DNA of 64,000 bases from Gilvibacter sp. SZ-19 (GCF_002163875.1 NZ_CP019333.1:2906864-2970863), one strand, 5' to 3'. Shown: positions 16,402 to 25,325, numbered from the stretch's first letter. Program-made: numbers and translations. Notes: generated by a model from the letters alone, not told the origin.

Positions 16402-16409
16402 TATTTTTG
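16402..16409 (+). promoter_or_regulatory. -7 promoter element of mutS2
   Basis: TATTTTTG, an exact TAnnTTTG match preceded by CCG, lies 38 bases upstream of the GTG start of mutS2 and within the short ung-mutS2 divergent spacer. Confidence 0.5.
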
Positions 16410-16447
16410 TAGCCTTTAAAAACACGAATTTACAACTTAATATCAAG

Positions 16448-18619
16448 GTGGTTTCTATACCTAAAAAGACCTTAGAAGATCTGGAGTTTCCGCAATTGCT
16501 AATGCAAATTGCAGAAGGCTGCATTACTGCACCCGGTAAAGCAGCTGCGACTCAATTACAGCCTTATAAGGGCAAGACAGCCGCTTTGATCGCTTTAGAA
16601 CAGACCCGTGAATTCCTCGCCTCTTTGAGCGGAGACAACCGAATTCCCAACCACGGTTTTGACGTGATCGACAAAGAACTCCACCTGTTGGATATTGAGA
16701 ACAGTCAGATCGAACTAGAGGGTTTTAGAAAGATAGCCGCTCAAATTGCCACTATAGACAGCCTACAACGATTCTTTGATAAGAATAAGGAGTTTTATGT
16801 GCAGCTCAACGATCAGGCTAGTGATATTGTTCTATGTGTCCATCTAAAGGCTGCGATAGATCAGGTGGTAGACAGACACGGTCTTATCAAGGACGATGCC
16901 TCCGAGCAACTCTTTGAGGTTCGCAAACGCCTGAAGCACGTTCGCGGGCAGATCAGCAGTTCGTTCAACAGAGCCCTTACCGCGGCTATTAAAAGTGATT
17001 ATCTGGACGAGATTCGAGAAAGTGTGGTAGAAGGTAAGCGTGTTTTGGCTGTTAAGGCTATGCACCGCCGCAAGGTAAAGGGCGTAGTGGTTGGCAGTTC
17101 AAAAACCGGTAGTATCGTTTACATGGAGCCCAGAGCTACCTTGGAATACGAGAATGAACTGAGCAATTTGCTCTACGAAGAAGCAGAAGCAATTAAAAAG
17201 ATCCTAAAGGAACTTACGGACTTGCACCGACCTTCATTAGAGGATCTTCGCAATGGACAAGCTTATTTGACCCAAATAGATGTGCTCTATGCCAAAGCTA
17301 AATACGCTCTGGCTATCAATGCGTGTATGCCGCGAATTGCAGATGACAAACAATTGATATTAAAGGATGCCTATCATCCGCTCTTGTTGGTCAGCAATGC
17401 CAAACGCAAAGAAAAAACGATTCCGCAGACCCTAAAGTTAACTCAAGACCAAAGGATCATTGTGATCTCTGGGCCAAACGCGGGAGGTAAAAGTATTACC
17501 TTAAAAACAGTGGGCTTACTACAGCTCATGTTGCAATCTGGGATCTTGGTGCCGGTAGATCCTAGCAGTAGCTTCGGATGGTTCGATCGCGTATTGAGTG
17601 ACATTGGCGACAATCAGTCCATAGACAACCACTTAAGTACCTATAGCTATCGTCTTAAGCAGATGAACTACTTTTTAAAAAAGTGCAATGCCAAGACCTT
17701 GTTTTTAATAGACGAATTCGGTACAGGAAGTGACCCTGAGCTCGGTGGTGCTCTGGCAGAGACCTTTTTAGAAGAGTTTTACGAGCGCGAAGCCTTTGGT
17801 ATAATCACTACGCATTACACCAACCTTAAACTCCTGGCCAGCGAATTACCCCATGCGCTAAATGCCAACATGCAGTTCGACCCTAAATCCTTAGAGCCGC
17901 TCTTTACCCTCTTCACTGGGGAGGCAGGAAGTTCTTATACCTTCGAGGTGGCGCAAAAGAACGGTATTCCCTATGGCCTTATCAATAGGGCAAAAAAGAA
18001 GATCGCTGCCGGAAAGGTTCGTTTTGACAAAACCATTGCCAATTTGCAGAAGGAACGCTCTGTAATTAGAAAAACCACGGCCAGTTTAAAATCCGAAGCA
18101 GAAAAGGCTAAAGAAGAAACCCGCCAATTAGAAGAAGCCCAACAAAAGGTACAGCAAAAGCTGGAACGCTATCAGGAGCTTTTTGACAGCCAGCAGCGCA
18201 TGATTCAACTCGGTAAGAAAATAGACAGTATAGCTGCATCTTACGCCAACCATAAGCGCAAGCGCCAGCTTATAGACGAAGTGATGAAGTTGGTCGCCGT
18301 AGAAAACGCCAAGCGCAAACCCCTTAAGAAAACCAAAGCTCCCGCACAGAAAAAAGAAGAAAAGGCTAAAAAACATCAGCTTAAAGAAGAGGTAGAAAAG
18401 GAAATGGCGGTGATACGCAAGCGTAAAAAGCAAGAGAAAGCGCAGCAAAAGAAACAAGAAGCCGCCAAACCAAAAGTATTGCCAAAGGTTGGAGATAGGG
18501 TCCGAATGATAGACGGAAAAGCCATAGGAACCCTAGATGCCATAGAAAAGGACACCGCTGTAGTGAATTACGGTATCTTTACGACTAAAGTAGCAGTGAC
18601 GCAATTAGAAAAGGTATGA
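16448..18619 (+). CDS. mutS2: MutS2-type ATPase without Smr domain
   Basis: A 723-residue MutS2 homologue, involved in recombination suppression or rescue of collided ribosomes in other bacteria. The core helical region is followed by the ATPase: Walker A SGPNAGGKS near residue 340, Walker B LFLIDEFGTGSDP near 420, and THYTNLK near 455. Residues about 530-680 are a Lys/Glu/Gln-rich coiled coil, and the end is a KOW-like barrel (VGDRVRMIDGKAIGTLDAI). The C-terminal Smr nuclease domain of B. subtilis MutS2 (785 aa) is absent. I chose GTG 16448, because the family start VSIPKKTLEDLEF follows; the ATG at 16328 lies inside ung. The last four bases overlap the DCC gene. Confidence 0.88.
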   Translation: MVSIPKKTLEDLEFPQLLMQIAEGCITAPGKAAATQLQPYKGKTAALIALEQTREFLASLSGDNRIPNHGFDVIDKELHLLDIENSQIELEGFRKIAAQIATIDSLQRFFDKNKEFYVQLNDQASDIVLCVHLKAAIDQVVDRHGLIKDDASEQLFEVRKRLKHVRGQISSSFNRALTAAIKSDYLDEIRESVVEGKRVLAVKAMHRRKVKGVVVGSSKTGSIVYMEPRATLEYENELSNLLYEEAEAIKKILKELTDLHRPSLEDLRNGQAYLTQIDVLYAKAKYALAINACMPRIADDKQLILKDAYHPLLLVSNAKRKEKTIPQTLKLTQDQRIIVISGPNAGGKSITLKTVGLLQLMLQSGILVPVDPSSSFGWFDRVLSDIGDNQSIDNHLSTYSYRLKQMNYFLKKCNAKTLFLIDEFGTGSDPELGGALAETFLEEFYEREAFGIITTHYTNLKLLASELPHALNANMQFDPKSLEPLFTLFTGEAGSSYTFEVAQKNGIPYGLINRAKKKIAAGKVRFDKTIANLQKERSVIRKTTASLKSEAEKAKEETRQLEEAQQKVQQKLERYQELFDSQQRMIQLGKKIDSIAASYANHKRKRQLIDEVMKLVAVENAKRKPLKKTKAPAQKKEEKAKKHQLKEEVEKEMAVIRKRKKQEKAQQKKQEAAKPKVLPKVGDRVRMIDGKAIGTLDAIEKDTAVVNYGIFTTKVAVTQLEKV

Positions 18620-19023
18620 GCAATATAGCCGCACATAAGATCATTCTCTTTGATGGGGTTTGCAACCTCTGTAATGGCGCTGTGACCTTTGTTATAAAAC
18701 GCGACCCGAAAGATCATTTTCGCTTTGCTGCCTTGCAAAGTGACATTGGACAGGCCTTGGTGGCAGAGTACGGCATTGATACATCAAAGTTGGATTCTAT
18801 TATCTTGATAGAGAACAACAGGGTTTATAGTAAATCTACAGCTGCTTTGCGCATTGCCAAATACATGAGTGGTGCTTATCCCCTGCTCTACGGATTTATG
18901 ATCATTCCGAACTTTATTCGCAATTGGGTCTACGACTTTGTGGCACGTAACCGTTATAAGTGGTACGGCAAAAAAGACGCTTGCATGATCCCAACTCCAG
19001 AATTGAAGGCTAAATTTCTTTGA
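18616..19023 (+). CDS. DCC-family thiol-disulfide oxidoreductase (DUF393)
   Basis: A 135-residue protein with the hallmark FDGVCNLCNGAVTFVIKRD near residues 11-29, containing the D-x-x-C-x-x-C motif of the DCC/YuxK family. This is a predicted thioredoxin-like redox fold. The mid region FAALQSDIGQAL and C-terminal NRYKWYGKKDACMIPTPE also match. The partner is unknown. It overlaps mutS2 by four bases (ATGA), so it is co-translated with it. No signal peptide is present, so it acts in the cytosol. Confidence 0.85.
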   Translation: MSNIAAHKIILFDGVCNLCNGAVTFVIKRDPKDHFRFAALQSDIGQALVAEYGIDTSKLDSIILIENNRVYSKSTAALRIAKYMSGAYPLLYGFMIIPNFIRNWVYDFVARNRYKWYGKKDACMIPTPELKAKFL

Positions 19024-19044
19024 TCCCTCATTAAGAAGCGAGAC

Positions 19045-19069
19045 AGCCTTATTCAAAAGCCTTGTTCAA
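19045..19069 (+). repeat. Short tandem repeat
   Basis: AGCCTTATTCAA and AGCCTTGTTCAA, two 12-mers differing at one base, repeat at a 13-base interval in the spacer between the DCC gene and the MuiA-like gene. Confidence 0.4.
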
Positions 19070-19102
19070 TCATTATGCCTTTTTACGGCAATACTATCGG
19101 GC

Positions 19103-19110
19103 TAGTTTTG
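19103..19110 (+). promoter_or_regulatory. -7 promoter element of the MuiA-like gene
   Basis: TAGTTTTG, an exact TAnnTTTG match, lies 22 bases before the ATG at 19133. Confidence 0.45.
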
Positions 19111-19132
19111 GTACGAACTAAAACGTATAGCC

Positions 19133-21343
19133 ATGACAAGAATAGTACAATTACTCCTAGTATTTATTGCCTTTAGCGGATGGGCAACAGAGAAGAATCC
19201 GGTAGATACCAAGATCGAATCCGTTACTGTATATCGAGAAGGTGCTACAGTCACCAGAAGTGGTAATATCTTCCTTAAGAAGGGTGAAAACAGCTTATTG
19301 CTAAAGAATCTCGCCCCAGACATCGATGAAAATAGTATACAGATCTCTGGACTTAACAATGCCAGCGTTCGATCTATACTTTATCGCATTGACTATTTGG
19401 AAAAGAAAGAGCCCTCCGCAGCATACAACAGCTTAAAATTAAAGCAAGAACAAGTAGACAAAGCCATAAAACGCATAAACAACACCGTGGCTGGCTTTAA
19501 AGAAGAGCTCAAGATCTTGGGAAAGAACCAAGTCATACATGGAGATCAGAGCAATATCTCTATAGAACGAGTCAAAGAAATGACGCAGTATTATAGAGAC
19601 CGCACTACAGCGATCAAAAATGAACTGCTTAATTTAGAATTCGAGATCGATAGTTTAAAGCTGATCAAAGTGGATCTGTATAAGGAGATGACCGCTTTGC
19701 AAACAGAAAAGAACGAAAAACGCGGCGTAATAGAATTTATCATAGATGCTCCTAACGCTGCGCCTATTGACCTTAGTGTGAGTTATACGGTAGCTACTGC
19801 AGGTTGGTACCCAACCTATGATATTAGAGCCACCAGCACGACCGCTCCTGTTAATATATTATATAAAGCCAATGTTTATCAGCAAACGGGTACCGACTGG
19901 AACAATGTAAGTTTAATACTTTCCACTGGAGACCCTACAACCAACAATACCAAACCGGTTTTGTCACCCAAGTATTTGAATTTTGGCAGTAGCCTCAGCA
20001 GTTCGCTACCAACACAAAGCAGCGCCCTTAAGTATAACCCTACCATTCGCAAAGTAAGCGGAACTGTGGTAGATGATTCAGGACTTCCGCTTCCTGGTGT
20101 TACCGTAATAGAGCAAAATACTGCTAATGGCACCCAAACCGATTTTGACGGCAACTACACCTTAAATATTCAAGGTGGGCGCAATCTGGTGTTCTCTTAT
20201 TTGGGCTTTAAACCTGTTGTGACTCCCATACACGCTACTCGCATGGACCTTAAATTGCAAGAAGACCCGAATGTACTTGACGAAGTTGTCGTGGTGGCGC
20301 AAGGTATTCGCAGAGAGGCCAAAGCCCTCGGTTACGCCTCTGCATCATTTTATGATGGAAACATTCGAATTGGCAATGATGATGTTGCTCGTGTACTTTC
20401 GGGCAAAGCATCAGGGGTGAGTATCAGTTCACAAAGCGGTTCTAGCGGCAGCGCGACCAATATTGTCATTCGCGGATACAACAGCATATCTGGTAGCAAT
20501 CAGGCCTTATTTGTGGTTGACGGGATCCCTTATAGTTCGGACGAGATGAACCTTAATGGAAGCTTAGGCTCGTCTAGTTTTATGGATCTGAATCCGGATG
20601 ATATTGCCAGTGTCAATGTCTTAAAAGGCTTGAGCGCAACAACCCTATATGGAACTGCAGGCAGAAACGGGGTTATCGTTATTACTACCAAATCTGGTGA
20701 AGGCTTAACGGGCGTAGGCAATGCGAAATTTGCGGGACTAACCACCATGCGCTTTGAGATCCCAAAGACGCACAATATAGCTTCGGATGCCAAGATCACA
20801 GCCATAGATTTGGATAAGTTTGAGTTGGCTGCGGATTTTAGCTACTATGCTGCCCCGGCCCTAAATGAGAACGTTTTTCTAACAGCCAAGATAAAGGACT
20901 GGGAGGCCTATGACCTCTTACAAGGAGAAGCCAATATCTATTTTGATGGCAACTTTGCTGGCAAGACCCTTATTAATCCGAACGTGGCGAGTAAGGGTAT
21001 ACAGGTATCGCTTGGGCCAGATACTTCCATAGTGATCGCTAGAAAGGAAAAACAGAATTTTAAAAGCAAGAGCTTTTTAGGCAGCAACCGCGTTTTAGAC
21101 CGGGCCTATGAGATCATTGTAAAGAACAACAAAACCATAGCCGTAGATTTGATCATAGAAGATCGGATCCCTATCTCTCAGAATAAAGAGATCAAGGTAG
21201 AAGACTTAGAATTCGGCAATGGCCAATACAATGAACAGACAGGAATCATTCGCTGGGAAGTGCAATTAGCTCCTCAAGGAACCGGACAGAAGAACTTCAG
21301 TTTTACTGTTAAACATCCGAAGCAACAAAGGATCAACCTATAA
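19133..21343 (+). CDS. MuiA/DUF4139 protein with inserted carboxypeptidase-regulatory and TonB-plug domains
   Basis: A 736-residue exported protein with a signal peptide of about 18 residues. Residues about 20-300 are DUF4140/DUF4139-like, as in mucoidy inhibitor MuiA: VTVYREGATVTRSG early, a coiled coil near 105-190, and AGWYPTYDIRA near 224. At about 309 the sequence turns into a SusC N-terminal module: SGTVVDDSGLPLPGVTV (CarboxypepD_reg-like), the DEVVVVAQG junction near 383, and a complete TonB plug with IRGYNS, LFVVDGIPY and GVIVITTKSG, ending near 525. DUF4139 then resumes to the end (VSLGPDTSIVIARKE). No beta-barrel follows the plug, so it cannot be a transporter by itself. My inference is that the insert docks to an outer-membrane or TonB partner. 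Confidence 0.85.
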   Translation: MTRIVQLLLVFIAFSGWATEKNPVDTKIESVTVYREGATVTRSGNIFLKKGENSLLLKNLAPDIDENSIQISGLNNASVRSILYRIDYLEKKEPSAAYNSLKLKQEQVDKAIKRINNTVAGFKEELKILGKNQVIHGDQSNISIERVKEMTQYYRDRTTAIKNELLNLEFEIDSLKLIKVDLYKEMTALQTEKNEKRGVIEFIIDAPNAAPIDLSVSYTVATAGWYPTYDIRATSTTAPVNILYKANVYQQTGTDWNNVSLILSTGDPTTNNTKPVLSPKYLNFGSSLSSSLPTQSSALKYNPTIRKVSGTVVDDSGLPLPGVTVIEQNTANGTQTDFDGNYTLNIQGGRNLVFSYLGFKPVVTPIHATRMDLKLQEDPNVLDEVVVVAQGIRREAKALGYASASFYDGNIRIGNDDVARVLSGKASGVSISSQSGSSGSATNIVIRGYNSISGSNQALFVVDGIPYSSDEMNLNGSLGSSSFMDLNPDDIASVNVLKGLSATTLYGTAGRNGVIVITTKSGEGLTGVGNAKFAGLTTMRFEIPKTHNIASDAKITAIDLDKFELAADFSYYAAPALNENVFLTAKIKDWEAYDLLQGEANIYFDGNFAGKTLINPNVASKGIQVSLGPDTSIVIARKEKQNFKSKSFLGSNRVLDRAYEIIVKNNKTIAVDLIIEDRIPISQNKEIKVEDLEFGNGQYNEQTGIIRWEVQLAPQGTGQKNFSFTVKHPKQQRINL

Positions 21344-21367
21344 AAAAAGGCCCGCTAAGGGCCTTTT
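21342..21367. terminator. Bidirectional terminator
   Basis: AAAAGGCCC, loop GCTAA, GGGCCTTTT: a perfect nine-base stem with A and T runs on opposite sides. It can terminate the MuiA-like gene on the plus strand and the QEGLA operon on the minus strand, whose last stop codon abuts it at 21368. Confidence 0.88.
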
Positions 21368-22525
21368 CTATTTTAAGTTCTGTAAGATGAAATCGATCTT
21401 AGTGTTGGTATTGTCGTTTTTTTCAAAGGCGTGATTCTCGTACTTCGGAGCTAAAGCTATCCCGTCTTTTAACCAAATATCTATGAGTGGCTTGTGTTCT
21501 AAAGTAACCTTTCCGGTGAGCAAAGTGTTCATATCTTCGCCGCGATGGTAAAAATCGTAGACTTTTTTAAGGCCAGTCAAATACAGATAGTCCTTGGTGT
21601 AACCTCCACCGCGATGCACGCGCAAAGCAATTGAAAAAGCTTCGTCTTTATTGAGTTTATACTGGGCATGCAACAGATCAAAAGTGTCGCAAAAATTATA
21701 ACCCTTGAGCAAACTGTCTACAGCCAGCACACGATACGCCAATTCTTTAAGGCGATACAAAGTGAGACAATCGCTCATATACTCGCTCATTACCGCAAGG
21801 CCTTCTTGAGTCTCTACATTGTTCGGAAAACCATTAAAGAACAACTGTACCGGTTGTCGCATACCGTTAAAGGTGGTCACCATATGCACCCCTATCTCGT
21901 GATTGGCCAATACCTTCAGTTGATTGGCACTAAAGCGATGATTCTTCTTTAACACCAAGGTCTGGGTATTGTTCAAAACCATAGCTGCAGCACTTAGTTT
22001 AGTACTCAGTTTGATCTTGAACTTAAAGTCGTAACGCTTGGTAAATTCTTTAAAATAGGCCTCCGCTTCTTCTACCCCATAAACCGGAAACATCTCATTG
22101 TTGTAGGGTTCGTCTTCAAAGTGCAAGATAAATCGGGCGTTCTCTACATCGCGCTGGGTTGGAGTTCCAAAACTTCTAAGGGAATTGTAGTAGAACTTCT
22201 TGCCCTGACCAATGGTCTCTATACACTTTATCAGTGCAGCGTATTCATCTATAACCTCTTTGTAAAACCCATAGCTTGCCTCATCTTCTATCTCATCTAT
22301 TTTAAGCGAGTAGAGTTCTCGCTGCAACAAATGCGGATCAAAATCGATCTTACGATACCTGAAGTTCGGTTCTGTACTAAAGCGATGTGCAAAGAATTGC
22401 CTTTTTTGATCTTCAATGTTTATTGGGTTGACATAGTTTAACAGCTCTATCTTTCGCACCAAGTGATGCAATTGCTGATCTATCTCAAATAACTTCGGAT
22501 GGGTGTCTTTTAGGGAATCAATCAT
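21368..22525 (-). CDS. QEGLA-motif metallopeptidase (DUF1704)
   Basis: A 385-residue cytosolic protein of the DUF1704/QEGLA family, called flavohaemoglobin-expression-modulating in older annotation. The zinc motif NHEIGVH lies near residue 205 and QEGLAVMSEYM near 237, the gluzincin-like arrangement of the MATCAP/KIAA0895 peptidases, which remove C-terminal residues in eukaryotes. It is the last gene of a three-gene operon, three bases after the N-formylglutamate amidohydrolase-like gene, and ends against a bidirectional terminator. Together with the ATP-grasp ligase, a role in trimming an amide-linked tag or small peptide is plausible. The substrate is unknown. Confidence 0.85.
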   Translation of the reverse strand: MIDSLKDTHPKLFEIDQQLHHLVRKIELLNYVNPINIEDQKRQFFAHRFSTEPNFRYRKIDFDPHLLQRELYSLKIDEIEDEASYGFYKEVIDEYAALIKCIETIGQGKKFYYNSLRSFGTPTQRDVENARFILHFEDEPYNNEMFPVYGVEEAEAYFKEFTKRYDFKFKIKLSTKLSAAAMVLNNTQTLVLKKNHRFSANQLKVLANHEIGVHMVTTFNGMRQPVQLFFNGFPNNVETQEGLAVMSEYMSDCLTLYRLKELAYRVLAVDSLLKGYNFCDTFDLLHAQYKLNKDEAFSIALRVHRGGGYTKDYLYLTGLKKVYDFYHRGEDMNTLLTGKVTLEHKPLIDIWLKDGIALAPKYENHAFEKNDNTNTKIDFILQNLK

Positions 22526-22528
22526 AAA

Positions 22529-23359
22529 TTAACGCGAAAATTCATTGTAAAAGGCCGTAGCATGGGCCTTTACGCGGTCTCTCATCTGCTCTTCGATCGC
22601 GTGTACTACCTCCGGGAAAATGATCTGTTTAAGCTCATCGCAATAGATCTTCTTGTATTCCGTAGCCAGTACCAGAGTATTGTCAAAATTTTGGGTGATG
22701 TATTTTAAGAAATAGCCATTGCCAAAAAAGGTATCGTTGATCTTACTAGTGGTCACTGCTACTCCTGGTAGGTCCAGTTCTGCTAAACTGGCTCGCCATG
22801 ACTCCACATGAGCTCCAAAACGATCGTTGTCGATATTCTTGGTCCCTAGGTTGATCACAGGTACCTCTCTATCCCAGCGCTTCCAATTGTAGGAATGCAT
22901 ATCATAAACAACAACGCTTTTATGCTTTTTCTCCAGCTGCTGGATAAGTGCATGAACTACTTGGTAAAAACTATTGTGCTTGTCTAAACTTCGTTGCTTC
23001 ATCACAGGAGCCAAAGGCTGTCGCCAGAGCTGTTTCCCCCAGGCATCATCGTAAATGGCCACCTCAGGTGCCCTGTTTAAGTCATATTCAAAGCGCGAAT
23101 CGCAACCGGCTATGATGATCGGATGACTAATCACCATGTTCTTGGTCTCCGGATCTTCTTCGAACCAACGCTCGTATTCTGTGTGTAAACAGTGTTCCCA
23201 AAGTTCGTCGCGAAATTGGTGCCCGTCATGTACGGCTCCGCAGACATAAGGAACGTAATCGTCTATCTTAAGGGTAAAGGAATAATCTTCTGCAACCGCA
23301 TGAAATGGGCGCTCCGCCTTAATGTTGGCAATGATCTGTGCTACTGAAAGTCTTTCCAT
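22529..23359 (-). CDS. N-formylglutamate amidohydrolase-family protein
   Basis: A 276-residue cytosolic hydrolase of the FGase/HutG-like family, zinc amidohydrolases related to carboxypeptidase folds. Visible are CGAVHDGHQFRDEL near residues 34-48, VVVYDMHSYNWKRW near 145 with a metal-type His after Asp, and INLGTKN near 165, followed by FGNGYFLKYITQNF. No histidine-utilisation gene is nearby, so formylglutamate is probably not the substrate. Its ATG shares one base with the stop of the ATP-grasp gene and the QEGLA gene follows three bases later, so the three products are made in step. Confidence 0.82.
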   Translation of the reverse strand: MERLSVAQIIANIKAERPFHAVAEDYSFTLKIDDYVPYVCGAVHDGHQFRDELWEHCLHTEYERWFEEDPETKNMVISHPIIIAGCDSRFEYDLNRAPEVAIYDDAWGKQLWRQPLAPVMKQRSLDKHNSFYQVVHALIQQLEKKHKSVVVYDMHSYNWKRWDREVPVINLGTKNIDNDRFGAHVESWRASLAELDLPGVAVTTSKINDTFFGNGYFLKYITQNFDNTLVLATEYKKIYCDELKQIIFPEVVHAIEEQMRDRVKAHATAFYNEFSR

Positions 23360-24387
23360 TAGGCCTCGTCAACGTGTTTACGCAACTTGGTGCGGCGTTC
23401 AAATGCTTTTACGCGCTCTAAGACTTTATCTTCTACAAAGTCAATGACTTTTTCTTGTAAACGTGTCTTGTAAACTTTGTTGATATAGGTGATCCCACCA
23501 GGAGACATCACATTGACCTCTACCAATTTACCATTGATCACGTCTATACCGACAAAGTACAAGCCGTCTTTGACCAATTTCGGGCCAATTCTACGGCAGA
23601 GTTCCTTCTCTTGTTTGGTCAAAGTGTGTTTTTGGACAGAGCCACCGGCACTGACATTCGAGCGGTGATCTTCTTCTCCAGGTACGCGCTTCATAGCGCC
23701 AATAGGACGTCCGTTAAGCAGTAGAATACGCACATCGCCCTGATCTGCTCCTTCAATATAATCTTGAAGGATCACATAATTGGTAGTCCCATCGTTGTTG
23801 TCTATATAGAAATCTAAAAGTGAATTGATACTCAGCATAGCGCGTTTCTCAATAAGGATCACTCCGGAGCCACCAAAACCATTTAACGGTTTAAGGATCA
23901 TCTTATCTGGCCCTTCTTTAATGATCTTTTTGAGATATTCTTTGTTCTTGGTCACATGCGTACGCGGAATGATCTCGTTGTTCTCATCTTCAAATACCGC
24001 CGTATACAGTTTGTTGTTTGCTCTGCGGATTCCATCGAGATCGTTCATAATGAAAACGTCATCCTTTACAGAATCCAAGAAATTCAACATGATCATGTCT
24101 AAAGGTGGATTAGACCGCAGTATGATCACATCAAAACCAGCCAGGGGCAGCATCTCTTCGTAGAGCTCTGTCTTGGCGTGGAAAGACTTTAAATTCTTGG
24201 ACACCTTATCTGGACGTTTTATACAGCGGCAAAAAGCATAAGCAACACTGTCGCGTATGGTTAGATTGGCCGGCGTAGTTATTGCCGTACCGTGGCCTCT
24301 GCGAACAAACTCGTGAATAAGGGAAAGGGTTGTATCGTTTTCTGGGTCCATTTCTTCCCAGGGATACATGATAAAACAAACATTCAT
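23359..24387 (-). CDS. GshB-like ATP-grasp ligase
   Basis: A 342-residue ATP-grasp enzyme resembling glutathione synthase. The N-terminal part holds FIMYPWEEMDPENDTTLSLIHE. The ATP-grasp core has KMILKPLNGFGGSGVILIEK near residues 165-185, LQDYIEGADQGDVRILLLNGRPIGAMKRV near 215-245, the RSNVSAGGS loop near 252, and VGIDVINGKLVEVNVMSPGG near 288, with the Mg-binding acidic residues. The family joins an amino acid to a carboxylate using ATP. Because this genome carries bshA for bacillithiol and the gene sits with a peptidase and an amidohydrolase, it may make another amide product. It is first in the operon, divergent from mscS. Confidence 0.85.
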   Translation of the reverse strand: MNVCFIMYPWEEMDPENDTTLSLIHEFVRRGHGTAITTPANLTIRDSVAYAFCRCIKRPDKVSKNLKSFHAKTELYEEMLPLAGFDVIILRSNPPLDMIMLNFLDSVKDDVFIMNDLDGIRRANNKLYTAVFEDENNEIIPRTHVTKNKEYLKKIIKEGPDKMILKPLNGFGGSGVILIEKRAMLSINSLLDFYIDNNDGTTNYVILQDYIEGADQGDVRILLLNGRPIGAMKRVPGEEDHRSNVSAGGSVQKHTLTKQEKELCRRIGPKLVKDGLYFVGIDVINGKLVEVNVMSPGGITYINKVYKTRLQEKVIDFVEDKVLERVKAFERRTKLRKHVDEA

Positions 24388-24507
24388 AATGGCTGGCGAT
24401 TGAAGTTTATCGAACTTTTCTGCAATTTACACCGTAATGATATAAAAATTAAATTAGCGACCTATGAATTTTTACTGGCAATCGTACTTTTACAAAAAAC
24501 ATACTTT

Positions 24508-25320
24508 ATGGATACTGAAAAGATTATAGAACAGATTAGTGAATTAGCCACCCAGTACGGCATAAAAGTAATTGGTGCTATTGTCATATGGATCGTCGGA
24601 TCCTGGATCATTAAACGTGTACTGAAATTAGTGCGCAAGGCTATGAGTAAATCCAATTACGAAGAAAGCCTGCAGCGCTTTTTAGCGAACTTATTGGGTT
24701 GGGTACTTAAACTACTTCTGATCTTAGCCATTTTGGCCAACCTCGGTATAGAAACCACTTCTTTTGCAGCCGTCTTGGCAGCTGCAGGTTTGGCCGTAGG
24801 TATGGCTTTGCAAGGTTCTTTAGGTAATTTTGCTGGAGGAGTAATGATCTTGATCTTCAAGCCATTCAAGATAGGCGATGTGATCGAGGCCCAGGGAGAA
24901 TTGGGAACTGTAAAGGAAATCGATATTTTCACCACTAAGGTCCTTAAGCCCACCAACAGATTGGCCATTATTCCTAACGGAGCGCTATCTAACGGTAATA
25001 TTATCAATTATACTGCGGAGGGTACCTTGCAAATTCGACACACTATTGGTGTTTCTTACGACTCAGATATTAAACAGACCAAGGATCTATTGCTCAAAGT
25101 AATGCAAGAGACCGACTTGGTTCTAAAAGACCCTGCTCCTTCTGTCACTTTAGGTGCACTAGCCGATAGTTCAGTGAACTTCAACGCTTGGTGTTGGTGT
25201 GATACCGCAGATTATTGGACAGTTTATTTCAGTGTTTTAGAGCGCATTAAAATTGCCCTAGATGAGGCTGGAATAGAAATTCCATACCCACATCAAGTGG
25301 AAATCCAAAAGCAGGGTTAA
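24508..25320 (+). CDS. Small-conductance MscS-type mechanosensitive channel
   Basis: A 270-residue inner-membrane channel close to E. coli MscS (286). TM1 is near residues 20-40 and TM2 near 62-85. The pore helix TM3 is unmistakable: AAVLAAAGLAVGMALQGSLGNFAGGVMILIFKPFKIGD, residues about 88-125, with the alternating Ala/Gly packing pattern. The beta domain and C-terminal alpha/beta domain follow. ATG 24508 is chosen; an upstream in-frame extension would overlap the divergent ATP-grasp gene and lacks family resemblance. It ends at a strong bidirectional terminator. Confidence 0.92.
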   Translation: MDTEKIIEQISELATQYGIKVIGAIVIWIVGSWIIKRVLKLVRKAMSKSNYEESLQRFLANLLGWVLKLLLILAILANLGIETTSFAAVLAAAGLAVGMALQGSLGNFAGGVMILIFKPFKIGDVIEAQGELGTVKEIDIFTTKVLKPTNRLAIIPNGALSNGNIINYTAEGTLQIRHTIGVSYDSDIKQTKDLLLKVMQETDLVLKDPAPSVTLGALADSSVNFNAWCWCDTADYWTVYFSVLERIKIALDEAGIEIPYPHQVEIQKQG

Positions 25321-25325
25321 CAACT

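Noticed and set aside
19133-21343. Two separate genes misjoined (MuiA and a SusC fragment)
   Set aside because: The frame is continuous with no stop, and DUF4139 sequence continues on the far side of the plug, so a real insertion is the simpler reading.
23359-24387. A glutathione synthase for glutathione production
   Set aside because: No gshA-like gene is near, bshA is present in the window, and the operon context is a peptidase and amidohydrolase; only the fold is claimed.
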